A stretch of DNA of 64,000 nt from Chondrosia reniformis. Its lineage: Eukaryota; Porifera; Demospongiae; Chondrillida; Chondrillidae. Shown in pieces: positions 37,706 to 47,655 of this stretch (its first letter is position 1; the number at the start of each line of letters is the position of its first letter). Below the pieces are notes generated by a model, which was not told where the DNA came from, did not search any database, and saw nothing but the letters and a program-made list of their open reading frames with translations. Made by a program: the position numbers and the translations under genes. The stretch covers positions 2,821,401 through 2,885,400 of the forward strand of contig OX359198.1 in the NCBI GenBank assembly GCA_947172415.1, read 5' to 3'.

Positions 37706-39189
37706 TAAGTAATATGTACTATTTATATGTACTAGTTATATGTGTGTGTTCTAGTTATATGTACTAGTTGTATGTACCAGTTGTATGTATTAGTTGTATG
37801 TACCAGTTGTATGTATTAGTTGTATATACTGGTTTATTAATTAGTTGTAGGTACTAGTTGTATGTATTAGGCATATGCACTAGTTGTATGTACTCGTAAC
37901 TAACTGTATATTCTAGGCTTATGTACCAGTTGTATTTACTCATTACTAGTTGTATATATGTACTAATTGCACATACTAGTACTAGTTATATTTCCTGATA
38001 GTAGGAACTACTTGTGTGTATTAGTTGTATGTACTAGTTGTAGGACCTAGTTACTAGTTCTTTGTACTAGTTGTATATACTAGTTTTATGTACTAGTTCT
38101 AGTTATCTTTACTAGTTGTATGTGCTAGTTGTATGCACTAGTTGAATGTACTAGTTTTATGTACTAATTTTATGTACTACTTGTAGTACTAGTTGTATGA
38201 ACTAGTTGTATTTACTAGTTGTTTGTATTAGTTGTATGTACCAGTTGTACGTACTAGTTGTATGTACCAGTTGCATGTACTAGTTGTGTGTATTAGTTGT
38301 ATGTACTATTCATACGTAGTAGGTATATGTGTATGTTCTAGTTATCCTTATGAGTTCTATGTATAAGTTGTATGTACGAGTTGTATGTATTAGTTGTATG
38401 AACAAGTAAATGTACTAGTTATATGTACAAGTTGTAGGTGCTAGTTGTATGAACTAGGTGTATTTACTAGTTGTATGTACTAGTTGTATTTTTACTGTAT
38501 GTAACAGCGACCTCCTACTGACGAGATGAGCTACATGATTAATTTAATTGAAAATGTACTAGTTGTATGTACCAGTAGCATGTCTTAGAGTGTATGCATT
38601 AGTTGTATGTAATATTTATGTGTAGAAGTTATATGTGTATGTTCTAGTTATCCTTCCTAGTTCTATGTACAAGTTGTATATACGACTTGTATGTACTAGT
38701 TGTATGAACTAATTATTATATGTACTAGTTGTATGTACTAGTATTATGTACTAGTGGAAATCACTAGTTGGAAGAACTAGTTATATGTACTAGTTGTTGG
38801 TACTAGTTGTATGTAGTAGTTATAAATACCAGTTGTATGTACTTGTTGTATGCACTAGTTGTAAGTAATAGTGATATGTACTAGTGGTATGTAGTAGTTA
38901 TATGTACTAGTTGCATGTGCTAGTTGTATGTACTAGTTTAATGCACTAGCTATACGTACTAGTAATATGTACTAGTTGCATGTACTAGATATATGTACTA
39001 ACTGTAGGCACTAGTTATTTGTACTAGTTGTAAGAACTAGTTGTATGTACTGGTTGTATGTACTAGTTGTAATCTTTAGTTATAGGTATTAGTGATATGT
39101 ACTAGTTGTATGTACTAGTTGTATGTACTAGTTTTATTATATAGTTGGATGTAGTCGTTGTATGTACTAGTGTATGTACTGGTTATATG
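37706..39189 (+). repeat. 13-bp satellite, forward orientation (block 10)
   Basis: Forward monomers; the stretch 38,740-39,189 is paralogous to 30,000-30,333. A roughly 55-bp non-satellite patch (about 38,500-38,555, AACAGCGACCTCCTACTGAC) has no identified origin. No genes. Confidence 0.93.
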
Positions 39190-39329
39190 AAAAATCTAAT
39201 ATACCATTTTCCTACATGCTATATTCTGTAAAAAGAGCCTATAGGGGAACTAAACCTAAAGAGAGCTTTAGATGAAGATACAGGAGTCTTTTCTTCCTTC
39301 TTTTCCCTTCTTTCATCTTCTTCTCCACT

Positions 39330-39375
39330 GGGTCAGACAGCCGTTTCTGGGAATTCCACCCTTCATCAGTGATCC
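39330..39375 (-). ncRNA. Hammerhead ribozyme motif 3' of the Naiad ORF
   Basis: Read on the minus strand: stem I GGATCA, core CTGATGA, A, stem II GGG/CCC with a seven-base loop, A, GAAA, short stem III (AC-GGCT-GT), cleavage base C, then the stem I partner TGACCC. Stem I pairs five of six bases. The catalytic core is complete; the only irregularity is an A-A mismatch at the base of stem II. It lies 255 bp beyond the ORF on the same strand, fitting a pseudo-LTR ribozyme of Penelope-like elements. Confidence 0.7.
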
Positions 39376-39630
39376 TGGGAGTCTTTGTCTTTTTCTTTAT
39401 CTTGATCTTCTGTGAATCCTTGGCTCTCTATGCTAAATCTAGGGGCCTTATATACACTATTTTGGCGCCAAAAGTTAAATAAGGTGTTAACTAAGACACA
39501 TGATGAAATTTAATTTTATGAAAGGAATGTAGGTCCAATTAACTTTTATGAATTAATTATAAATCTATTAGTAAACTTGCTTGTACAGGTAAAACAGACT
39601 CAGCATAACTATAGACAAAAGTAGGACATA

Positions 39631-42592
39631 TTACGTAAGTCTACCCTTAGGTCTTCTAGTAGTAACATTTCTTTGGAGGTGGGGTAACACAATATGGGGT
39701 AACACAAGACAGTCCTTAAGCATACTAGCTACTTTTTGCTTATACTTGATTCTAACTAGAGGCTGCCGGGATAGGAAGGTTTTAAAGGTTGATTTTAGCT
39801 TAAAGTATTTGTAACCCTGCTTAATAAGTCTATTGCATAACTGCAAACTTTTAGCCTGAAAACTGGAGAAGTCACTACATATTCTGGAATACCTAATTGG
39901 GTTGTGAAATAAAGACACCATAGGCTGGGGTATTAGGAATATTACTATCTAAATGGGGGAAGTTTACTATATCAAAGTTAAAGTCCTCTCGCTTATCATA
40001 TACTTTAGTGATAAATTGATTGTTAGTAATGGTTATATCTAAGTCTAAAAAGGGGGATTTTTTAGGGCTGGTATTTGTCTTTTTAAGAATAAGTTCTTTG
40101 GGGTAAATATCACTAATTGACAGTTCAAAATCCTTGTTGTTAATACATAAAAGGTCATCAATATACCTATAAGTATTGGAAAATTTAATAGCTAGGGTGA
40201 TGTTATCCTTAAGTAGTCCTTTCATAAACTCATACTCATAGGCAAACAGAAAAAGATTAGCAACTACAGGGGCACAGTCAGTACCCATAGGGATACCTAC
40301 ACATTGCTTAAATACAGAACCGTCTACACATACATAAATGTTGTCAATAAGGTAATTAAAGAGCTCTACTAAATGAACAGCTGTGACTGCTTTATTGGAG
40401 ACATTGTTAGACCAAAAGGCTTTATCCTGACAGACTTCTATATATTGGGACTTCCTACAGGTATAGGCACTATGAATAAGGTTAGTAATCTTATCTTTAA
40501 GTAGGTTATGGGGGATCGCTGTATATAATGTAGAAAAATCAAAACTAGCTAGCTGGGTTTTTCTAGCGGGTATAGACCTAAGACTATCTAAGACTTCTAG
40601 TGAGTTTTCTACTATCCAAAAGGCATTAACACCAGTATTCCTATATATACCAAGGCAGTATTCTCTAAAATGTTTGAGAATTAGTCTGAGTGCCGAATTT
40701 AGAAATCTAGAAAGGGGTTTGGTAGTACATTTGTGAGAGGCAGCTATGAATCTGTAGTTGTAAGGGTTCTTATGTAGCTTAGGCATCCAGTAAAAAGAGG
40801 GAAGGTTACACCAGTCTGGTTTAGGTTCTAAGTTCTCTAGTTTTAAGAAATCTATGTGTTTCCTAATTAACTGTTGTGGTTCTACTGTACATTTAGCATA
40901 AGTGGAGGTACTGCCTAGTTCTTCATTAATAATTTGTCTATAGTAGGACTTACATATAAATATTATATTATTAGAGGCCTTATCGGCAGGGGCTATAACA
41001 TACTTATCATGTAGGTCTGCTAAGAATTTCTTAATTTTAGGGCAAGTAAGGGTCTTCTTGGCTACTGAGGATTTGGTATACAATTTAGACAGCTTAGAGA
41101 TCCTATCATTAATTTTCTTAAGTACAGTATTTTCCCACTCACTAAATACAGAAATAGATACATTTTCTCTACGGGCCCAGGTAATCTTATATTTTCTAAG
41201 ACCTTCCTTACACATTTTTAAAGCAGTTACCCAATTAAAGTTATTAGGTTCTCTAAATTTTGGTCCTTTCTTAAGAAGTTTTCTAAGTTTTGGGTTACTA
41301 ACAATACGTAGGTCACCTGTTAAAACATGGCCTAGGGGATTGTAAATGAAGGGGGACTTGTGACACTCACATGGTTCTGGTTTTCTAAAGACATCTGACT
41401 TAGAGGCTTGTGAAAAGTTAAAGATTTGAGGTCCTATTGGTTGGGTATACTTATATACTACACATGGGGGCTCTTTGTTTTGTATAAAGGGTGGGACAGT
41501 TTCTAACACTAACTTTTGGTTTAAGATACCTGAGAGGCCTTTTTTTTCTACACCTTTATTATGAAACACGATTTTAAGAAACCCTTCTGGACTTGTCGTT
41601 TTCGTTGGGTGTTTGGGAAGGCTGGCTGAAGCGCGTGCTTTAATAACGTCTTTAATCATTAGCATAAGTCTAAGCGGAAAAGGTGTTTCTGGGGTATCGA
41701 TGAGACATTGTACCGAGTTTAACAAACGATGAAGGTGTCGAGCTTGTAATGCAAAAGTATCGCGTTTAAGTTTGGCTAGAAAGCCCACGTTCTTGTAAAG
41801 TGGTAGTCGTTCTTTGAGCCATTCAGGGTCGAAGGTAGCGTTATTACTACTGCCTGTCGATTTTAGATTGGAGCGCCGATACCGTCTTTTATGAGATAAG
41901 CGATTAAAAAGGTTCCATACGATGATTTCTTTTTTAAGTTTCGAAATATTGCCAACGCCTTTAATGTTATCGTTAAGTCCATATGGATAAATAGAGCAGA
42001 GTTCCTTGTACCAGAACGCTTCTCTCAGTAGTCTGAGGCTAGTAGAATTAGGTGTCTCAGGTATCTGTTCTATGGGCATAATCAAGGCATCATCAAAACT
42101 ATGGTTATCAGAATTAAAGTGATTGTAAAGATACAGTGGCTTAAAACCTTTGGTACTAGTCCTATGGTTGTTCATTCTACTCCTAAGCATCTGAGAGGTT
42201 TCTCCTACATACTGTACATCACATTGTTTACAAGTAATAAGATACACAACATTCCTACTCTGGCATCCTAGGGGACCACAAGGGCTACGGACTTGATAGG
42301 TCCTGCCAGTAACTGAACTCTTAAAAGTAGGGCCAGTAACTAAAGAGGGACATGTTTTACACCGCTTATTGCTACACTTCTTAACTAGTGAGGGGCTAGC
42401 TTGCCCACCAGTAGGCACCCCTCTACCTATAGATGGGGGAGAGTTAGCTAACTTTTCATCACCAGGCACCCTACCTTTACCTAATGACGGGGAGCTTGTT
42501 AACCCGGGCGACCTCCCAGCCAGTATCCTATCTCTATACTTTGTACTTGTTATGATTGGAAATGGGTCAAGGACTAGACAAGCTAGTCCACA
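39631..42592 (-). pseudogene. Naiad Penelope-like polyprotein: N-terminal GIY-YIG, C-terminal RT, one frameshift
   Basis: The main frame (42,592 down to 39,893) has no upstream ATG and is open to the truncated 5' boundary. In order: Pro/Ser-rich leader with a repeated SPSLGKGR-like segment; Cys cluster CSNKRCKTC; GIY-YIG nuclease (NVVYLITCKQCDVQYVGE, RSRMNNHR, REAFWYKEL) about 70-160 residues from 42,469; a long middle region with CECHKSP; then RT with APADKASNN, FDFSTLYTAIPHNLL (about residue 640), GIPMGTDCAP (about 725) and YRYIDDLL (about 770). An extra base in a CCC run at about 39,897-39,900 shifts the frame. The second frame continues with IRYSRICSDFSSFQAKSL, the expected RT thumb, to a stop at 39,631. 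Apart from the truncation and this frameshift the coding region is intact, so the copy is young. Confidence 0.88.
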
Positions 42593-42593
42593 A

Positions 42594-45078
42594 ATATGTA
42601 CTAATTGTATGTACTGGTTATATGAACTAGTTATAAACTAGTAGTACGTTGTAGTTATATGTGCTAGTTGCATAAAAAAGTTGTATGCGTGTATTCTAGT
42701 TTTATGTACTGGTTGTATGTAGTAGTTGTATGTACTATTTATATGTACTTGTTGTATGTTTTAGTTGTATGTACCAGTTGTAAATACTGCCTAAATGCAT
42801 TAGTTGTATGTACTAGTTGTATGTACTTTTTGTATGTACTCTTTATATGTATTAGTTGTATGTACTAGATTTAAGTTCTAGTACTAGTTATGTTTATTAG
42901 TTTGAAGTATTAGTTGTATGTACTAGTTGTAAGTACTAGATGTAGGAACAAGTTACTAGTTCTATTTACTAGTTGTATATATGTACTAATACCAGTTATA
43001 TTTACCAGTTGTAGGAACTAGTTTTATATTCTAGCTCTATGTACTAGTTGTATGTACTACTTGTATGAACTAGTTGTAGGTACTAGTTGTATGAACTAGG
43101 TGTATTTACTAGTTGTATGTAGCAATTTTTGTATATACTAGTATAAGTTATAGGTACTAGTTGTAGGTACTAGTTGTATATTCTAGTAATATGAACTGGA
43201 TGTATGTACTATTTATAGGTACTTGTTGTATGTTCTAGTTGTATATACTAGTTGTAAGTATTACTTATATGTATTAGTTGTATCTCCTAGTTGTATGTAC
43301 TAGTTATATGTACTGGTTGTATGCCCTAGTTGTATGCACTAGTTGTATGTACAGTTTAAATGGACTAGTGATATTTGTATGCTGTGGTTATATGTTCTAG
43401 TTGTATGTACAGGTTATATGTACTAGTTAAATGTAGTAGATTAATGTACTAGTTGTATGTACTAGTTATTTGTACTAGATGTAGAACTAGTTGTATGTAC
43501 TAGTTGTGATCACTAGTTATAGGTAATAGATATATGTACTAGTAGTATGAACCAGTTGTACGTACTAGTTGTATATTCTAGTTGTATGTACTAGTAATAT
43601 GTACTGGTTGTATGTACTAGTTTTATGTACTACTTGTATGTCCCAATTATATGTACAAGTTGCATATATATACTAGTTATGTACTAGTTGTATGTACTAC
43701 TTGTATGAACTAGTTGTAAGTACTAGTTGTATGAACTAAATGTATTTACTAGATGTATGAATTCGCTACTAGTTGTATGTATATACCAGTTTTTTTATAT
43801 ACTAGTACGAGTTAAATTTACTAGTTGTAGGTACTAGTGGTAATCACTAGTTAAAGGTATCACTTATATGTACTAGTTGTAGGTAATACTTATAAATTCC
43901 AGTTGTATGTTCTAGTAATATATACTGGTTGTATGTACTTGCTTTATGTGCTAGTTTAATGTCCTAGTTTTATGTACTAGTTGCATATACTAGTTATGTA
44001 CTAGGAGTATGTATTAGGTGTATGTACTGGTTGTATGTACTACTTATATGGACTAGTTATATATACTGTTAATATGTACTAGTTATATTTGTATGTTCCA
44101 GTTATATGTACTTGATTGTATGTACTAGTTGTAGTACTAGTTGTATGTACTAGTTGTATCTACTAGTGGTATTGACAAATTACTTGTGGTATGTACAGGT
44201 TGTATATTCTATTTGTTTGTACTAGTGCTATGTACTAGTTATAAATACTAGTTGTATATACTAGTTGTATGTACTAATTGTATGTACTAGTTGTATGTAC
44301 TAGTTGTATGTACTACGTGTATGTACTAGTTGTATATACTAGTTTTATTTACTAATTGTATGTACTAGTTGTATCTACTAGTTGTATGTACAAATAACTA
44401 GATGGATGTACTAATTTGTATGTTCTAGTTGTATGTACTAGTTCTATTTACTTGTTATAGTACTAGTTGTATGTACTAGTTATATGTACTAGTTCTATGT
44501 ACAAGTTGTAGTACTAGTTGTATGTACTAATTTTAAATACGAGTTATAAATCCTAATTGTATGTATGAATTATATATATATATACTAGTATTTAATTCAA
44601 GTACATACAACAAGTATATACATGTACTAGTTATATGTAATAGTTTTGTGTACTAGTTATATGTACTTGTTGCATGTACTAGTTGTGTGTACTGGATGTA
44701 TCAACTAGTACTAGTTATATTTACTAGTTGTAGGAACTAGTTGTATAGAGTAGTTGTATGTACTAATTGTATGAACCAGTTATTGATGTTCTATTTCCTT
44801 GTTTTATGTAGAAGTTATATTTACCAGTTGTACTAATTGTATGTAATAGTTGTATATACCACGTGTTTGTACTAGATATGTACCAGTTGTATGTACTAGT
44901 TGTATGTACTAGCTATGCACTAATTGTAGGTTCTAGTACTAGCTATACAAGGTTCTAGGAATGTAAGAGTTGTATGTACCAGCTGTTTGTACTGGTTGTA
45001 TTAACTAGTTGTATGTGTTACTTGTGTGTACTAGTTTTATGTACTAGTTGTATGTAATAGTTACTAGTTGTATGTACT
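42594..45078 (+). repeat. 13-bp satellite, forward orientation (block 11)
   Basis: Forward monomers. The region 44,560-45,075 is paralogous to about 22,740-23,110, including the short flipped monomers. No genes. Confidence 0.93.
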
Positions 45079-45576
45079 ATGAAAAATGGGAGTTAATTGC
45101 ACTGAGCTGTGCAAAGGCTAGGATGATAAGCAAAAGTATTCACTGGAAGATATTACGCCAAACCAGCCAAGGGACCGAAGTCTAATCTTGGCTGGGGGAC
45201 CGAAGTCCTAATAAAAATGGCAACCAGTGATCGCCTCCCAGTCATCCAAGATGGAAAAAAATTCATCAAAGAACCACAGACAGCTGTTTCGCCCTTCTTA
45301 ACTTATTAATCAGCCACAAGTGAAACACTTGTGGTTTCATAATAAGTGAAGACGGTCATCCAACTCACCATCATTGAAGTGTACCACACTGATGAGCCCA
45401 AATGAGGGCGAAACAGCTGTCTGTGGTTCTTTGATGAATTTTTTCCATCTTGGATGACTGGGAGGCGATCACTGGTTGCCATTTTTAATAGGACTTCGGT
45501 CCCCCAGCCAAGATTAGACTTCGGTCCCTTGGCTGGTTTGGCGTAATATCTTCCAGTGAATACTTTTGCTTATCAT
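45079..45576. mobile_element. Foldback element carrying a hammerhead ribozyme
   Basis: Inverted arms 45,123-45,294 and 45,406-45,576 (about 172 bp, nearly identical) surround a 110-bp centre. A 44-bp unique tail lies at 45,079-45,122. The right arm begins inside the ribozyme stem II. The left arm carries the mirrored GGGCGAAAC segment, but on its own strand the core reads CTGATTA followed by an unpaired insert, so only the plus-strand ribozyme is complete. There is no ORF. It resembles two inverted Penelope pseudo-LTRs without a coding region. Confidence 0.75.
45383..45427 (+). ncRNA. Canonical type I hammerhead ribozyme
   Basis: All conserved elements are present. Stem I is ACCACA (45,383-45,388) with TGTGGT (45,422-45,427), six perfect pairs. 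The core is CTGATGA (45,389-45,395). Stem II is GCCC/GGGC (45,396-45,399 and 45,406-45,409) with loop AAATGA. GAAA (45,410-45,413) follows, and stem III lies in the palindrome ACAGCTGT (45,413-45,420). The cleavage base is C45,421 after GT, giving the standard GUC site. The short palindromic stem III is typical of retroelement hammerheads thought to work as dimers. Confidence 0.88.
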
Positions 45577-45855
45577 TGTATGTACTAGTTGTATATTCTA
45601 GTTGTATGGACTAGTCATATGTACTAGTTATGTTTTAGTTGTATGTACTAGTTGTATATACTAATTACTAGTTGTATTTACTAGTTGTGTGGACTAGTTG
45701 TATGTACCAGTTGTATGTACAGGTTGTATGTACTAGTTGTTTGTACTAGTTCTATGTACTAGTTGTAGTACTAGTTGTATCTCCTCATTATTTGTACTAG
45801 TTGTATGTACTTATTGTATGTACTAGTTGTATGTACGAGTTGTATGTACTAGTTG
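45577..45855 (+). repeat. 13-bp satellite, forward orientation (block 12)
   Basis: Last forward block, about 21 monomers, before the composite repeat at 45,856. Confidence 0.92.
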
Positions 45856-46671
45856 TGGCTAGAGTCTTGTAGCGTTTAATTATATACCTGATTGTGATTA
45901 TTTTGGGAATCATTTCCATCTGTATTATATTATTTACCTCAGTGTGATTATCTTGGGAGTCACTTGCATCTGTGTATAAATTTGTAACTTGCACTGTTTA
46001 GTACTTGATTGTATTTAAACATGCATAATATATAACACTCCTTATTCCTAAACATGGACAATTGCAAGTAAAAGTATGAGCAAAAAACATAAGAAGAGAA
46101 GACAGAGCTTAAATTACCGAAGTTTTAAGACGGTCGACTAAACGAATTTCTTTTGCATTAATAAAGGGAGCTACCAAATAAGCGAGTTGTAGCGAAGATT
46201 AGATAAAGCGTATTTGTATACGTTCCCATTATGTTTGAGGCAGAATTGTCCTTCAGGCTATATATATAGCAACATTTCTAGCTTAAACTTAACATGAACG
46301 TATACAAATACGCTTTATCTAACCTTCGCTACAACTCGCTTATTCCATAGCTCCTTCTCGTAGGAGAGCGTCGACTTGTCATAGCCGTTCTCGAAAGGAT
46401 GATCTTCTTCAGCAACGAGCCGGTGACGTTTCCGCAACGTCACATGATTCACTAAATGTTTACGGAGCGACATAAGAGAGGTGTTGGTGACGCATTAGAA
46501 GAACATCACATTACATCACCAGCTTGCGCAATCGTAACTTTGAATTCTTCATTATATTTTGATAATTTTGCTCATTTAATTAAGCAAAACTTCGCCAGAC
46601 GTTTCCTATGCACATGTACCACGATATATGTTGGTTTCACAATTATCTGAAATTTTTTATTAATATAACAC

Positions 46672-47324
46672 AGCTGCGGATCAAATATCTATTAAGACAA
46701 ATATGATGGTTAAATCAGTATGCTTTCTGTAATGTTATACATTGCTTGATCTCCGCTACATACGTATATTGTATGCTCTTCAAATAGGCCGAACACCACT
46801 TTACCACAGACATGGTTGACATTCACATGAGGTTAAACAAGTAGTTCGAGTTTAAAAACTCGTGGGGCTGCCGCCACCCGAATTTACTCCAACTTCTTGG
46901 CCGCATCGTTGGGCTTTGATAAACTATTCTTAATCCTAACGATTGAGGACGCTTAAGTGTCCTGAAAATTATAAATAACGACAGAAAACTTCGTTAACTA
47001 AAGCTTCCTGAACGCCGCCATTTGCAAAAACGATGTATTGACGTATAAATTAAGTGTTACAATAGTTGCGTATGAACGCGTATTATACATAATTCGACGT
47101 AGAAAATGTGTTATAATAGTTGTGTATGAACTCGTATTATATATATCCGTAATATGAAGCCATACATAATTCGCGTTATGAAAACAATAGAGGGGGCTGC
47201 CTATGGCAGCCCCTAAAAATATTTAGAAACACATAGGTTACTGATATGCATATATTTAGGTATATAGTTTTTTTTAATTATTTTTATTATTATTATTATT
47301 ATCATTATTATTATTAAATAACAC
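46672..47324. mobile_element. Nested 650-bp insertion with 7-bp target duplication
   Basis: ATAACAC occurs immediately before (46,665-46,671) and at the right end (47,318-47,324). Family A copy 1 has ATAACAC once at the corresponding place. The insert ends in an (ATT)n-like tail (about 47,277-47,317), as expected for non-LTR/SINE integration in plus orientation. It carries the minus-strand R2-like miniature element (46,840-47,216) inside it. Confidence 0.65.
46840..47216 (-). mobile_element. Miniature derivative of the R2-like element
   Basis: Minus-strand order: GGCAGCCCC hairpin and TTTTCATAA..GGCTTCAT segment (matching 30,334-30,490), then directly GTCAATACATCG...AAATGGCGGCGTTCAGG and the 3' hairpin (matching 32,359-32,560). 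All coding sequence is missing. The join falls at TTTATAC, which is present at both ends of the deleted interval in the long element. A short local duplication of the ACAACTATT..TTCATAC segment precedes the join. Confidence 0.75.
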
Positions 47325-47589
47325 ATTGTTTGAATATAAATTTTCCATAGGTTTTCTATAGACCTATGGCCTTTTATATGCAGACTTTGTCCTCCGTTTT
47401 TTAACAAACGGAGGCCTAAATGAGAAATCGCTTAATTTAAAACGAGTTTAATAGCCTACACTTTATGATGATATGAACGTTTTGTTTCTAGATCCTTTCT
47501 TGGAGCCATATGAATTATTTAATTATATTTTGTTATATGGTATTATTTATTTATTTAGAATACCTTAGTATATTGTAACTTGCACTGTA

Positions 47590-47655
47590 TATATATCCGT
47601 AACATGAAGCCATACATAAACCGCATTATGAAAACAATAGAGGGGGCTGCCTGTG
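47590..47655 (-). repeat. 5'-end fragment of the R2-like element
   Basis: About 65 bp matching the 5' terminus (minus strand: GGCAGCCCCCTCTATTG, then GGCTTCATGTTACGG). It abuts the start of family A copy 3, as the related 3' module abuts family A copy 1 at 3,505. Confidence 0.65.

Larger units (their letters stand above)
39190..42593 (-). mobile_element. Naiad-type (permuted) Penelope-like retroelement, 5' truncated
   Basis: 3.4-kb insertion bounded by ATATG on both sides (39,185-39,189 and 42,594-42,598). The paralogous satellite near 32,620-32,640 (ATTATATGTACTAATTG) shows the empty site, supporting a 5-bp target duplication. The single long ORF has GIY-YIG at the N-terminus and RT at the C-terminus, the permuted order described for the Naiad/Chlamys clade. 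The ORF is open to the right boundary, so the copy is 5' truncated. The 3' region contains a hammerhead motif at 39,330-39,375. Confidence 0.85.
45856..47589 (-). repeat. Interspersed repeat family A, copy 3 (interrupted) plus solo foldback arm
   Basis: 45,856-45,999 matches the right arm of the foldback at 4,868-5,003. About 46,025-46,671 and 47,325-47,589 together form a minus-strand copy of 3,508-4,590, ending with GTATATTGTAACTTGCACTG at about 47,570-47,588. The copy is split by the insertion at 46,672-47,324. No conserved ORF. Confidence 0.65.

Noticed and set aside
46456-46650. A 64-residue plus-strand ORF in family A copy 3
   Set aside because: Not open in copies 1 and 2 on the corresponding strand; no domain.
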